From assembly GCA_013399895.1 (NCBI GenBank), contig VXBA01000466.1:1-64000 (forward strand): a DNA stretch of 64,000 nucleotides, given 5' to 3'. Position 1 is the stretch's first letter; every line of letters begins with the position of its first letter. Shown piece by piece: positions 50,601-64,000 of the stretch. The position numbers and the translations under genes are program-made. The notes under the pieces were generated by a model. It was not told the origin of the DNA, did not search any database, and was given only the letters and a program-made list of their open reading frames with translations. This DNA comes from Serilophus lunatus. Taxonomy: Eukaryota; Chordata; Aves; Passeriformes; Eurylaimidae.

Positions 50601-53600
50601 AGGAAATTGGACTTCTTTTGAAGTAAAGACTCCAAAATGCAGGTAAACCTAGATATAGTGGCTTCACTAGCGAATTCTCTGATTTCCTAATCTGCTCTTG
50701 CTGCTTCATGCTACTCAGTAATGTCAGCAAAGACATCATCTACAGCTGCAGAAAACAGCAGATAAAATACTTTGTATTTTAGATCACACCCTGAATAATT
50801 GTGATAAAGGCAGTTTTTGTAATGACTTAGCTCAGTATGCTGCATATCAAAATGTATTTAATATTTTGATGACTAGAAAGTACTGCATGGTTCCAAAAAT
50901 TTCTTTCTTTACAAATAAGAAGGCCCAACTGAATGCAGAATTTATAATTTGAAAACATACGGTTACTTCTCATCCCAAGACTGGTCATGCTACACATGAT
51001 ACTATTACCACCACACTGACTGACTTAAAAACTAAAGTACTAAATTGTCAGGCCATACAGCATAAGCATAATGAGGATTTTCATGAGATTAACAGCATCC
51101 CCTGAAATGACAAACATCTTTAAGTACATAATGCCATTTACCTGACAGCAGTACCTGAAGGCACTAGGTATGCTCAGTATTTTAAATCATAGGAAAATTC
51201 AAACTGAGTCCCTGCCTGTAACAAACATGAGTTTGAATGACCACTGGCCTAGGCCCCCAGATCTACCAAGCCTTCCAGCATTTGAGCCTTAATGCTTGTT
51301 ACAAGCACACATTTTTCCTTCATCCCCTCCTCTGCTCTAGTCCCATCACTCCAGACCCAAGGGAAGTTGTTGTCTTCTTGTGCCTCCTCCTCTCCTTGTG
51401 CTGGTCCCAGCATCAGTGGAACAGCAGAGCTCCAAGCTGGCACTTCTTGGTGGATACTAAGAAACTGATTCCTAGATGCAGAGGCAGATGAAACACTCCT
51501 GAGATGAGCAGCATTTTCTGTTCTTCTGTGTTTATTTCCAGGGGACCTGTGAGTCTGGGCATCATATAAATGAGTCAAAAGATTCAAGGGGACAAAACTG
51601 AGCCACAGACTTGGGTATACAGTGCAAAGGAAATACTGTTGACAGCTTAAACAGCTCTCTGGTCATAATTTTTCCTACTGTATACTTTCTGAGCAGATGA
51701 TATCTCAGAATATGCTTATGAAATTATTTTTGAAGAAAATATAAGAACCTGTAATCACTTTTCAGCATTTGTAAGTAAATTTCAGTCTATAAACAGTTTA
51801 TCAAAACGTGAAGTAAGTATCTTTTAATGAAGGAGAAAGCTATTTCACTCATATACAGAAAACACAGGTACTATGAAAAAGTCATATCTTTTTAGTCACT
51901 GGTTACCATACATTTTCCCAAGAATCATCAAGACACTAATTCATATGTAACTGAAGTACCTCATGTCTTGCTGCATCTTAAAATGTAGCAACATAAACAA
52001 TACAAGCTGGGCTTATTTCAAAGGACCAAAGTGTGGGACAAGGGCAGCAAAACTTAAGACACTTTCCCCCTGTGGATGACTACACACACGAGTTAGAACA
52101 GTCTGTACAACTTATATACAATTGAAGTCTAAAGCGATACATTTTTAAATTTTTAGTCCTCTGTGCAATCATATTTTTCACAGGTCCAATGTTTTCCTCA
52201 TTCACTGAGGGCATCGGCATTGTCAGTGTTGTCCGGGGAATTCTTTGCAGCTGCTGCAGCTGCGCTGTCTACAACTGACCACGCTGATCTGCACATCCCT
52301 GTTCCTTTTATTTCCAATCTCCTCCCATTCTGACAACTGAAAGATGCAGAAGCTCCAGCAAAAAATTAAAATAAATGTGTGAATTCCAAGGACACAATCA
52401 AGCCAGTGACTTTACGCTTTGAATGATCAGAGATTAAAATACAGAGCAATTGGAAGGAAAACAGATTTTTGTAAAATGTTTAAAAACTCATATTTAAGTA
52501 GCTAACCATGCACTACTACAGATCAGTATTGAAAAAATATACATGGGATCTTTGGAAATTCCTGTTTTTTAAAACATTTAAGTTGCAACAGAGTGTTAGT
52601 GGAGAAAATAAATACATTTACTTAATAAACTTTGTTATTAGCTTTGGAGATTACAAGAATAAGACAAACATGAAACTGGCCAAACCTTTTGCCTGCAGGT
52701 AAGCTCCAATAAATATGAGAAAAATGTAAATGAATCAAAATCATTGCTTTTTGGGTGAATCTCTAGGGAAGCTCTGTCCAGATCTTGAAATTAATTTCAA
52801 CTTCTACATGATTAGTGTTGCTCTATGCTACACATCAGATATGTGTTAATTTCTAAAGTGTCATAAACACTTGCCTAAGCAGGTGCATATGTACAGTTAC
52901 ATGCAAGTTGTATTGCTGAAAATTTCTGATTTTTTAAAAAGATTTATGATTGGAACAACTTTGTCCTTTTCATTGGATGTAAAAAGTAATATAAGATTAG
53001 TACAATAGTCCATGTAGATATTTTTCACAGAAAACCAAACAACATCCTAATTAACAAGATGATTTCTAACAAAATAAAGTATTAAAATGCAACAGCTTTT
53101 AAAACAATTAATGAAAGATGTTTGCAATGAATAAAACAACTTCATTCTTTTCTTAGAAGATAAGAGATCTACATCTGGATTTTATCCTCATCAACTGACA
53201 TGAAGGTTAATCAACTTCTCATTTGCTTTTTTTAACAAATTATAGTTTTACCCTCTCCTCAACTCAACTGGAAAGTTAAAGCATATTCCCCATAAAAAGT
53301 TTATTTTGTTTGGTGAAAATGTATACAGGAGACTGCTAACATTCCCCAGTGGTCCTTCAAAGACAAGTCTGGTGAGCTTGGAAGACAAGATTAGATAAAA
53401 ATGCATGAGGTAAAATTTTTTTTACAAATGTCGTTTGTCAGATCATCGAGATTATGTCACCAAATTTCAAGCTCAGAAATTCTCGGTCACACGTGAAACA
53501 CAGAAATGTGATTAAATAATCCTTAAAAAAAAAAATCATATAAACTGGAAGTTGTATGGAACGCTGAAGATGATGAGCAACAGCAGATGTTGTTATTGGA

Positions 53601-55101
53601 CAAAAAGGGTGGTGCACACATAAAGCATGTTCTGCACAGCAACATTCAATACACACATTTTCAGGTTTCAGGTTTTCATGAATTCCTCTCACCTTGATAT
53701 TGCACCTAACAATCCATTTTTAAAGAGATAAGGCTACTTTTCCTAAATATGAGGCAGGTAAAAGTCCTACCTACAACAACTTCTAGAAAATTTAGAAACA
53801 GGAAGACCAGAGATCCTAAATGTACAGACTTGTGAACATGCTCAGACAATGATGGCTACCGATTGAAGGAAAGCAGTATTTTTTCCACTTTTCTCTGATT
53901 ATATCAAATTAAGACTAATATAGTGGCTTTATGGGCAGAGCACGTTGTTATTTACAGAAACTGGTTTTTTCTTTTTTTTTTCCAAGCTTCTGACAGTACC
54001 CATATGATGACCAGCAGTGATAAAAGCAGTAGTCTATGTGAAAACACTTTTAATAATATGAATTAAAAATGAAAGCAAAGACACTACCTAAAAGCTTGAT
54101 TTGTTTTTGTAAAAGATGCCTTCTTACTGGACTGTATATTAAACTAAAGAATAAAATAGCATTCAAGGAAGTTTCTTGGAATTTTCTGCGCTTTGTGTTC
54201 TTCAGCTGGCAAAGTGAAAATCTTTTTATTTTCTATTAAGAAGAGATTCCCCTAGCCCTCTTTTAGGGGAAGGTGCAGTTATGGCACTCTGGAGGGAAAA
54301 TACTGTCCTTGATATCTTCAGGAAAGTAGGATTGACAGCAGCTATTTGTCTGAGTATTGCTGATGCATATGGTCACAAAATTTACCTTAAACTACATCCT
54401 TCCCTTTGTTTTTCTTCCCTTTAAAATTAGGTTCATGCTGCAAACAGTTCCTAAGAATTTCAGTAAATTCATTTGTTGATAGAATCCAACAAAACCAACC
54501 TACAATTGAGCAGATACTCTCAATTCCTTCTTTGCATGCATAGGATACACTTTCAAAGCCACACTGTTATACACTTTGTTGCTTTAAATTGCATTGAACT
54601 ACAGTTACATTCTTTTTTAAACACAGATATGCACTTAGATTTTGATTTCTTACCATGGAAGCTCTAAAGACTCTAAAAATAACATTTGAAATAGGATAAT
54701 GAATACGTCATTGAGTGAGACCAGCACATATTGTTTCTAAAAATATTTCTCTGAGGTGTAGCAGCAATGCAGATTCGATCCCACAGCCTACCTGCTAATG
54801 ATATTCTCTGGTTCTTGGAAACACTAGACATGCAGAAACATCACTGCATTAGAGTCCTACAGGTCAGAGACCTCAGTAATATTATAATTCCAAAATTATT
54901 TGAGTACCTTATTATTTCTGCAACTTTGCTGTGTCAGGCAAACGGCTTAACACTATTCGTCTAATTCTACGGATTTACAAGAAGTCTATAATATTTTCAA
55001 GCTATCGCTGAAAAGAAAACACACGACACTCAAGGTTCCACGCTGACTCACTCAATGAATGCCTATGCCAGCATATAAATGATGCCTTTTTTTTTCCTTA
55101 C

Positions 55102-55268
55102 CTCCAGATGCTCTAAAATATAGGGAGGGTTTGTCATGCCAAGCCTCAGCATAGCTCCCTCAGGAATAACTTCAACCAGCTTCCACAGAAGTGTGGGGAG
55201 GTCTGTGCCAATGTCTCTGCCATAAGCCCCTGTGTCTTCACTGGTCAGCCATATCTCACAAACACCCT
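55102..55268 (-). CDS. CDKAL1: CDKAL1 exon: start of radical-SAM core after the cluster motif (partial gene)
   Basis: This is an internal coding exon of 167 bp. On the minus strand it is bounded by a tttattcacag acceptor and a GAG|gtaagg donor. It enters with two bases of a split codon (AG, giving Glu if the upstream exon ends in G) and ends on a complete codon. The 55 full codons begin GVCEIWLTSEDTGAYGRDIG and end at LEHLE, including the LRLGMTNPP stretch. I recognise this as CDKAL1, which is almost identical across vertebrates here. The enzyme is a radical-SAM methylthiotransferase that converts t6A37 to ms2t6A37 in tRNA-Lys(UUU), and it is anchored in the ER membrane. This part follows the CxxxCxxC iron-sulphur motif, which must lie in an exon to the right of the window. 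No frameshift or stop is seen. Confidence 0.97.
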
Positions 55269-58200
55269 CTGTGAATAAAAGAAAGAGATAATTAACAAAT
55301 CTGTTTCAGAGCTGTTTATTTTATCATACAGCTGCTCACTCTTTTAAATGCAGTATTTCACAAGGCTATTATTCAGCCAGACTGGGTATTCAATTGCAAG
55401 GGGGAGGGAAGGAGAAGGAAGGCTTATCCCATGGGTAGCAGTGGGTTATTAAGTTCATTTTATGAGCACAAGAGTGCTACAACAATGCTGTAAATTATCA
55501 TTGCTGTGGAGTGATTAACATTCACAGCCAATGACTAATTCTGTACTGCCTCTACAGCAAGTCAGTCAAGTTTAGTACTCTGTTCTATTTTTTGAGCCTA
55601 ATTCATTAAACACCACAAGCAACATTACCCAAGCAGAGTTTGCATTAATGGTTATGACTAGTAGTTAGTTAGCTTATTAGCTGGTAAGCTTCCAATAAGC
55701 AAAACTAGCTCTAAAGCAGTGTGATTAATGTTCCTCCTGGAATAAATATTAAAAACTTGTATTCCTAAAATTGCAACATTTGCAAAGCAATATTAAGGTT
55801 GTATTGAAAAGCTTAGTGACCACTGCACAACTGAGTGAGAGTGCAGGAAAACCTGTTTCCTGGCAGTTAATGCTTTATTTTCCATCAATCAGAACCTTAG
55901 GAAGTAGTATATTTGATTTATATTGTAAATAGCAACCTTGAACACTGATATTTGGTAATAATATCCTCCTACTCAAAGAGGGGAAAGATTGTACCACCCT
56001 TTAATAATAGTTAAAAGCAATGAGGTTTTACACAGGCACTTCTGCTCAGCTTTCATCCTTTTTGCAATGCAAATCCTTCTTCCCTTTCTTATCACCCCAA
56101 ACCAAGAAATAAACCGTGGAGAATGTGAGGAGGAGGACACCTGTGATTCCCTAACAAGATAAAATACCATAAACTCAGTGAAAAGTTAAATTTCTAAAAC
56201 CAGTGATGAACCGGTAAAGGAAACATCCAAACAGTAGAAGGTGCATAATTCATCAAAGCACTCCTTGGGCCAGCAGGGAAGTATCATAAAATGTAAATGT
56301 TTATGTTACAAATATGTATTTAAGATCGGGAAAACATAAACATGTACACAGACTTTAATCACATGAAAAGTAATAAACCTAGAAAACCAGATGTTTTACA
56401 AAATATATACTCAAGACTGCTATTCTTAAACTCACACTGTAACAACATAGGCAGAGAGCAAGCTATGCTGAGCATCCTGTGTGTATAGAAAGGTTTTCAA
56501 GGTCATTTATTATTTAGAATGAAGAATACTTAAAAATTAAAGTTAACCAAAGACTCATCACTTCTAAGTTTTACTTCAAGAACAAGTTAGTGAGATGTAA
56601 AACCCTGATCTTTTAAGAAGTCTGGTGTAAAGCAATCCTGAAGTACTAACTGCTCTTTGGTTGTCCAGTTACAGTCACAACTTCATAGTCACACTGAAAC
56701 CGAGCTCCTTGCACAGAACTTGCCAGCAGTATACAATCGCACAGTGGATTCCACTGCACTTGCTAATGCTTTTGGAATTCATCTCACCTCAAGCAGTACT
56801 ACACCACGAAACATACTCTAGGGTTTGCTCCTGCCCTACATTTTCCTGAAATATGGAAGAAAAAAAGAAGTGAATTGTGTATGCTACATGTTAAAAAGAA
56901 GAGAAATGTAAAGGATCTAAATGATTGCTAAGGCCCTGTTTCATTTGTTTGGGGTTTTTTTTAATCTGAGTCTCTAGTAGCCATTAGAACACTGCAAAAC
57001 TGCTATTTATTTGCCGAGTTTCTACTGTAACAGAGTAATTCTCATTTGCAAGCTTTCAACATAACAAGTTGCATGGGTTTGGGGTTGGATTTTCTTTTTG
57101 ATTTTTCACATGAAAATGGCTAATGGAATACTGCCTCACAGTCACCAGATGAATACTGAGGAAAAAAAAAAAAAAGTCACTGGCTTGGAATGGAAATAAC
57201 ATTCCAGTGGAAAAAACTGAGCTTTTAAAGCTTAGGTGGAGACCATTAGCCCCCTGGTGGGCTGAAACTTCAAATTAAATCACAAGAAGAGGAAGCAGCT
57301 GTAACAGTAAATCAGCGACAACAGGAATAACCATCTCATCTGCTCTCCGATCAGGCTGTTGAACAACAAGCAATGGGAATAAGTCATACTGAGAGAGCTA
57401 AGGATGTAGTCTTAACATGGGGGAATGGGGATGGAGAAGGACACCCCATACTTTAGGAGAAATTTCATGTCCAAATTTCAGGCTGACAAAATGGATCTTC
57501 AAACACTGGAAGCTGCTGTGAATGCTAAGTATTTACAAGTAGAGTAAATCAACTTTGTGCATAACTGTGTAAGACAGAGGTTTTCTGTCAGCTGGTTTTA
57601 GGCTGTTCATGCTAGTCTTTTGTATCCACAGTTTAGGAGTCTAAACTCATACCAGGTAAGAGGAGAAAACAGCAGACCTCTCCAAGAGTATTAAATGAAG
57701 TCAACCAATATTTCCCATTTTCACTTCAGCCTGCTCCCTTCCAGCCCTAGGCAGAATTTCTTCCTTTCTTTTGCAGTGAACCTCGCTGGATCATTCGCCA
57801 TTCTGTTACTGGGTAATTTTGTTGCTAAAAAAGGCAAGCTGATTTTGTAAACAAGAAAATTGATCCAAACGGCAGAGTTCAGACACGAAAACTCAGAGCG
57901 TTTGTTGAAGTATTAAGGCCAAGTTATCATTATATCTAAGTAAATACAAGTCTGCCTTTGGTCACAGCTCACAGTTTATTTCTCACTCTGCCATCACTAG
58001 CCAGCACAAAGGAGAAACCACTATGGTAGGCTTCTGATCTCTGCTCTGCTGTAATTGGAGACGACTGAGAATGAAAAATGTTGGGAAAAGAATAGGTTTC
58101 AAGCAAATGAAGGAAGTTCTGAACCTATTCCTTCTCCAATGTCTCAATATAGAGAACGCTCATTGTAGATTATCTGACATGGGTTTTAACTTGATTTGGG

Positions 58201-60442
58201 GAGAGGTAAACTATCCTTGTCATGAAGAAGATAAGAAAACCAACAGTTAACACTTTTATGACATATATGCATTTCTGTTTCAGAGACCACTCAAAATAAT
58301 TAATTTCTTCAATAAAAAACTTGTAGCATTTTTATTTTACTTTATTTTCACGTCACTACTGTAAACATTGGTTTTGGTGGTACTAAACATCCTTTAAAGA
58401 GAAGAGAAATCTAGTTCATCTGAAAAATATATTTACTTCAATTCACAAAAACACCTGAAAGTGTTAAAATACTGGACAATAATCTCAGTGAAATTCTCCT
58501 ACTTAACCTGCTGTACCTTTGTACAAATGAAATTCAATCTCAAAATCCCCTTATTTTTTTTCTTCTCCCCTTCCTGTTCTCCTCTTTCCTGGCAGATTTT
58601 CTAATGTGAACAGGAGTGGCTTTTCCAAAAGCACAATGCTCTGCAGGCTGCCTTGGTGGGAGGTCCCCAACTCTGACCTCCTCAGTAGCCCACATATGCT
58701 TATCAATAACTGCCTGACCTCCTTGCAATTCCTTCTCCAACAGCGATTTCTTATGGCCGCCTGCAGTGCTGTACAGACCACAGAAAGACCTCTCTCACTG
58801 CACAACAAAAATCTGATAGACCTTCTGCTAAGGGGAGGCCTAACTTAAATGTTTGTCAAAAACTGCTTGCAGACTTGAGGACAATCAATCTTACCGTGAC
58901 ACCTTGAGAATTATTTAAAACAACAACAACAAAAAAAAAACACCAAAAAAACCCACAAACCCAAACAAAAAATCATGATCAAAGAAGGAGAGAAAAGCTT
59001 ACAAAAAATCAAACTCATTTGAAACATGTTCATTATTCAAAATCAGCTTAGCTGACATTAATTTATTTTGCCTTCAATTACTTGAAGTTCCCCTTCTTCA
59101 TTCAGTTTGGATTTTACAGGTGCTATTTATATACCTGACACATGTGCTAGATGACTTTGCTGAATGAGTGCCTTAACTGGGAAATTGTGAAGATATCTTC
59201 ACACAAAACACATCATTATATCAACCTGAATATAATGCAAGTTTAAACAAAAACTGAGATTTGGAGGAATCAAGCTCCTCCTACAATTCTGAAGTACCCT
59301 GCAAGCATTGATTCACCATGTAAGAGTCCAGTCCTCCTCTTAAGACAGCCAGTCCAACCACACAGATCAACACTGAAGCATCTCATTGTAGGAACTTACT
59401 GAAATTGGGAACTCACTGATACTAACAGAGGTTTGGAAGGATTCATTTTCAGTTCAGCAAGAAACCCCTATATAGTGATCTATATAGGCTTCTAGAGGAG
59501 AGAGAGAACGGAGTTACACACAATCCTGTACAAACTTGCCTAAGTTACTCAGAAAGTAACTGACACCTAACTGTCACAATTAGAAACTGCAGGATATCTG
59601 TCCAGCAGATGATGCAAGAAAGAGACTGAAGAAAAAAAGACAGATCTAGGTACCGAGTTGGTGAAAGAGGCAGGCTGGCAAGCTGTAACATAAAGGATGT
59701 TTTTTCTGCTTCTATAAAGTGTGGGTCAGCTCATGGTTCAGCAATAAATAATTCAGATGAATGTAATACTGCAGTTCTGCTCAAGACACACTACACAAAA
59801 ACTGGTCCCGTCAGTCCCCTTTCTGCCTTGAGGGACAAGGCTCTGGCTTAGTGCCTTGTAGCCTGAATTTCTAGAGGATCTTTATTACGCCCATAAATAT
59901 TTCCTGCTTTCGAAAGATCTATCTTTTCACTCTTCTGGACAGTCTTAAGAATGTGAAAGATGATCGCCCACTCCTGCTTTCTTAATGCTTGCCACAAACA
60001 GGAGAACAAGATCTGGATGACATCATGAATGTGGGCTGACCTACTGCAATGCAAGGCTTGGAGAAAGTACTAGATCCCCAAAACTCCCATTAAAAGAGAA
60101 AATCTAGCAAATGGAGGGCTGGCCTAACCAACCCTACACATCACAGGAGGAAGCAATGGCTAGTTGAGCGAAGAGGAAAAGCTGTTCAGAATTAGCGCAC
60201 TTCAAAATGCAAACCAGAAAAATATTCCTCTGAATTGTCACTATTAGACTCATAATCAAGAATTTTAAAATATCTCTTTAATAACATAAATTGATCTGAA
60301 GCATTGATTAGTATTACATAAGGACCCATTACACATAGTGGCTTAATCTAAAAGCCTGAACAAATTCCTTCTTATGTGGTCATGGGGAAAGCCAATAGGC
60401 AAAGAAAATTCTGTACACACAGTGAAAATTTCTTTTCACTGG

Positions 60443-61722
60443 ATCACAGAATAGCTTAGGTTGCAAAGGACCTCCGGAGGTCATCTAATCCAATTTCCTG
60501 CTCAAATCAGGTCCGATTAGATGAGACTGCTCAGGCCCTACTGCAGTTGTGTTCTGAATATTTCCAAGGACAGAAATACCACAGCCACTGTGGGTAATCT
60601 GTTACAATATTTGACCACCATAAGGGCAAAATATTTTTACTTGCACCTAACTGCAATTTCCTGTGTTCCAACTTGTCCTGTTACCTTTCATCCTATCTCT
60701 TCGAGACCTGTCTGACTACAAGACAGTCTGGCTCTGCCTTCTCCATACCCTCCCCCATTAGGCAGTCGTAAACAGCAATAAAATCTCTTAGCTTCCTTTT
60801 CAAAAGCTCCACAAATCTGTTCATTGTATTTTATGTGCTCCATCCTCTTAATCATTTCAGTGTCCCTCTGCTGAACCGCTGCAGTATGTCAGCAGCCTTG
60901 TCCTGAGCTGCCCAAAACTGGACAGAGCACTCTCTCTTTGCAATCCCATAATTGCACTAGTCACTCTCTGGGGCCTGTAGCTGCACTCTTGGTAACAATA
61001 CCTACGGCGCAGCTTATAATTGCTAACGAGTTCCACTGCTGACTCATGTTCACCAGTTTGCCCGGAGGAACTCCAAAATCTCCAAAGCTGCCTCCCAGCC
61101 AGTCAGCTCTCCACATCTATAGTGCACCATGGTGTTATTTTATCCTAGATTCAGGACATTTTACTTCCTTTTCTTGAAATTCATGAAGTTAGAGTCAGTC
61201 CATTTCTCCAGGCAGTTGAGGTCCTTTGCAATATTAGCCTTACCCTCCAGCCAGTCAAAACAATCCACCAGAAAACCCTCAAAGAAAAACAAATAAACTC
61301 AACACTATCTCAAAGCCCAGAGCCAAAAAACCCCAACCCCTACCTCCTCCTCAAAACCCCAAAACCAACTCACCTCAAAATACCAAAACTCCACTGCCTT
61401 CCTGTCAGCTACAAAGCCAGACATCCCATGAGAAAACTCACTCAGGCCAGTCACATGGTTTGCAGTCACTAAATCTATGCCAGCTGTTCCCAAGGACTCT
61501 CTTGTCCTCCTGTGCCCAGAGGTGGCTTTCGTCCATAGGAGTACAACTGCCCTGTAATTCCCTAGATCTCAATTTTAGCTCTTCCTGAGAAGGGCAGGGT
61601 AGCATTCCCCTTTTTCCAGTCCATCAAAAATCTCCCCTGGTTGTCATGACCTTTGAATGATGAGAGAGAACAGCCTCATAATGACATCAGCCAGCACTGT
61701 CAGCACACTTGGATACTTCTCA
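60443..61722 (-). mobile_element. CR1 LINE, minus orientation: 3'UTR and part of ORF2 reverse transcriptase
   Basis: The 3' terminus is at the left (ATCACAGAATAGCTTAGGTT, then GGACCTCCGGAGGTCATCTA). The long CR1 3' region follows in order to ~61262, including GCCCAAAACTGGACAGAGCA, GAAATTCATGAAGTTAGAGT and CCATTTCTCCAGGCAGTTGA. After a C/A-rich filler at 61263-61380 the sequence resumes as antisense reverse-transcriptase coding: minus-strand translation near 61600 gives DWKKGNATL, a CR1 ORF2 landmark, in a frame broken by stops. Compared with full-length CR1, several hundred bases between the two parts are missing. It is inactive. Confidence 0.75.
61263..61380. repeat. A/C-rich low-complexity filler inside CR1
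   Basis: About 118 bp with almost no G on the plus strand (runs like CCAAAAAACCCC and CAAAACCCC), sitting exactly where part of CR1 ORF2 is missing. Confidence 0.7.
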
Positions 61723-64000
61723 TTGCAGGATTATTTCTATTACTTCTGGATGTCAGTCTGCAGTCACAAAAACTCGAGCTATGTTTTGCAAGTGCTTAAT
61801 TCAGTACAAGCCTTTAAAACAGTTGTGGTTTAAACTACCCACTGGATGACACATATATTAGAGTGCTTCGGAAATGAACAAACTAGCTTTTATGGTCTAC
61901 ATATTTTTGAGAACAAATGATTAGAAACTAATTCAAGGTCAGATACAGACCAGGATATACTGACTGAGATAATTGCACCTATGTGGGATAACAGTACTTT
62001 AAAAGTAGAACACCAGCCAATATCACCTTGGAGGATTCTGTTTGGTAGACTTGTCTACTTAGTAACAAAATTCAAGGTATTTTTCTTTCTCCTTGCTGAC
62101 ATACTTAGTAAATGTTTACATTAACAAATGATTAAAGTTCTCACGTATTTACATAAATGCTACACATTAGTATATATTCACAGTATGAAAATCTCAAAAC
62201 ATACGAAGCCACAACAGGAACATGATTTAAAGGATCACAGATGTGGCATAGGTACTTACAACAAATTCCTGATCCTGCAAACTAATGTAAAGAAGTTTAG
62301 ACTATACTTGTAAACCGCAAGAGAGAAAAATTAGTTGCACCTTGGACCCCCTTAACTCTTCTAGAAATTACTTTTTCAAAAGTATGAAACATCTTTTGAA
62401 CTGTGGTTAGATTAATTTATATTTTCATACTAAGCTGTACCTGGCATTTAAATGAACTTTGAGGCAAAAAAGCTAAATAAATACCTTATCGAGCTCAATG
62501 CAGAAGAGTTCAAGAAACAGTTTGGTTCTATTTCAATGAAAATGTGTTAATAAATTTTAAACATTTTACGTTTTATACATTTTTTTCCCTCAAAGCGCAT
62601 TTATATTTTTGTCTTATTTTATGTAATTTACAAAATAGAATAAGACCTGAACCACAGTAAAAGAATAACGGATGTTAGGAATAAGAACTTTTCTTAATTA
62701 CTTTTACATTACAATAACAAAACACTGTGGCTTTGAACCTAATTAAAAAAAACCCAAAAAAACAGAAATTCCCTCTTGCCTCCAACAACAAGACATATGC
62801 ATACACTTCTACTACCACCTTTCACATTCATTTTTAGGCTTACTTCAGAGATTTTACCAAAAACTCTATATTGAAACTAAGAGTTCTGTTCCAGATACCT
62901 ATCCAGTCTTTAGTAACATCAAGGCAAGTTTTATGTAATGATCCTCTATCATCTGCTTTCTATTTAGATGTGAAGTCTGATAAAAGAATCTAATAGCCAT
63001 ATGACTAATGGTGGTTTTCCATTTTATCTTGTATGATTGAGAAAATGGATGCTGCAAATGGATTTATTCAAAGTTATACTTCTCCGAAGTCATGCATCTG
63101 AAAGGTGAAACTGATGAAACCATTTAGAACATGGACTTACAGAATTTGCTTATTTATCTAAACCCCTTGCATAAAATTCTCAAAAACAGAACTGCCTCTA
63201 CTGCAGAAAATGCTTTGCCATCAAGGCATTTACAAAGGAAGCTTACTACCTGTGACTGTTGTAGGGTTTAATAGTTCCACAATTTTTATCAGTTTATTTT
63301 GCTCACTTGTGCTACTATATTGATAAGCAATGTATTTTGGTATGAGCAGTTTTTCAAGAGTAGGAATAAGCTTGCAACCATACTGAAAGTTTCATTTAAA
63401 TTATTCCTTCTTATTATGGTATTAATTTAAAAAAATAAAAACGTTTGAGAGTTCCCAATAAAAAACATGCAGCAGATAGAGCCAACCAATCATTAAATAC
63501 CATAGAACGCATAAAAGGTTTCTCTCTTCTATAAAACAAACTCTTGTCCTTGCTTATAAAAGAGGTCATTCTACCCCTATAGGAACCTCTGTTCCTAACA
63601 GCTTACTGCTAGAGCACAAACTAGCAGCCCTGTCTCGCTCGTTTTGTAACTATAGTGCATTAGTAAAGGGGAGAGGAAGGAGGGGAAAGAAAGGGAACAG
63701 TATAATAGGTCACTTGCTGCGGCAAACAGCACGATAGCTAGACTTATTATGAGTCCAGTTTCATTCTGCTAAAACAAGAGAGACTCAAAAGGGCATGAAG
63801 ACAGTCAGGCCACAGAAGTTTGCTCGGTGCCAACACTGCAGCGTTATGCATCTTGCTTTCAAGAAGGATTAATGATACCATACATCGTGATGATAAATAG
63901 GGGTTTACAGCCAGTTTGTAGAAAAAGGGGAGGAAAGGATTTTTTAAAAAATGGAGGTAAAAGAAACATAGTTGAATTTCATGAGTTGGTCCTATTTTTC

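Larger units (their letters stand above)
39415..55101 (-). other. CDKAL1 intron, complete, 15,687 bp
   Basis: The intron runs from the GTAAGG donor at 55096-55101 to the CAG acceptor at 39415-39417. It is AT-rich and strikingly free of young repeats: no LTR or CR1 3' end was recognised. It contains short A-rich and CAAA-type runs (for example near 42105-42150), two clear inverted repeats (43028-43063 and 44589-44612) and stretches that read like conserved non-coding DNA. No gene is supported. Confidence 0.93.
55269..64000 (-). other. CDKAL1 intron, partial, upstream of the 55.1 kb exon
   Basis: Intron sequence preceding the acceptor at 55269-55271. The upstream donor lies beyond the window. 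A degraded minus-oriented CR1 occupies 60443-61722. The remainder (55272-60442 and 61723-64000) is AT-rich with short A-rich runs (for example 58919-58975), and I see no gene in it. Confidence 0.85.

Noticed and set aside
1..64000. Search for CRISPR arrays, tRNA/rRNA genes, operons or defence systems
   Set aside because: Nothing of the kind is present; the spliced CDKAL1 exons, CR1 elements and avian LTRs show vertebrate nuclear DNA.

Overview
This is bird nuclear DNA lying inside one large gene. Three exons on the minus strand encode contiguous parts of CDKAL1, the tRNA methylthiotransferase that makes ms2t6A37. In transcript order they are 55268-55102, 39414-39269 and 5863-5683. They encode 164 codons of the radical-SAM catalytic domain, with matching splice phases and no missing residues. 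The gene's 5' exons (methylthiotransferase N-domain and the CxxxCxxC cluster motif) lie beyond 64000, and the 3' exons (TRAM domain and membrane tail) lie before position 1. The avian assignment rests on chicken-repeat-1 (CR1) LINE pieces with the typical octamer-like 3' end and on long terminal repeats of avian endogenous retroviruses (ERVs); the repeat types look more neoavian than galliform, but that part is inference.

Layout. 1-1528: two minus-oriented LTR pieces of one ERV family with a short spacer. 1529-5682: plain AT-rich intron with a polypurine tract near 5.0 kb. 5683-5863: CDKAL1 exon. 6740-8085: cluster of plus-oriented CR1 fossils, one nested in another. 8086-13689: plain intron. 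13690-15090: minus-oriented LTR with a duplicated core promoter and a single unresolved N, followed by a GC-rich block that stands out from its surroundings. 15770-16346: plus-oriented LTR of the same family as the one at 1 kb. 17965-18425: old amniote CR1. 20361-20538: a pure TAGAA microsatellite. 27362-28115: plus-oriented LTR fragment of a second type with internal ~40 bp repeats. 30761-30802: (AC)21. 33326-33400: CR1 3' end. 39269-39414 and 55102-55268: CDKAL1 exons. 60443-61722: minus-oriented CR1 with reverse-transcriptase and 3'UTR sequence. The rest is unique intron.

No operon, CRISPR, tRNA or rRNA gene is present, and almost all open frames here are chance or repeat-derived. I did not find a new biological system. 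The best leads are the LTR with the doubled TATA segment at the N, the GC-rich block beside it, and a few intronic stretches that read like conserved regulatory DNA; CDKAL1 introns in other vertebrates are known to hold such elements, often linked to SOX4.
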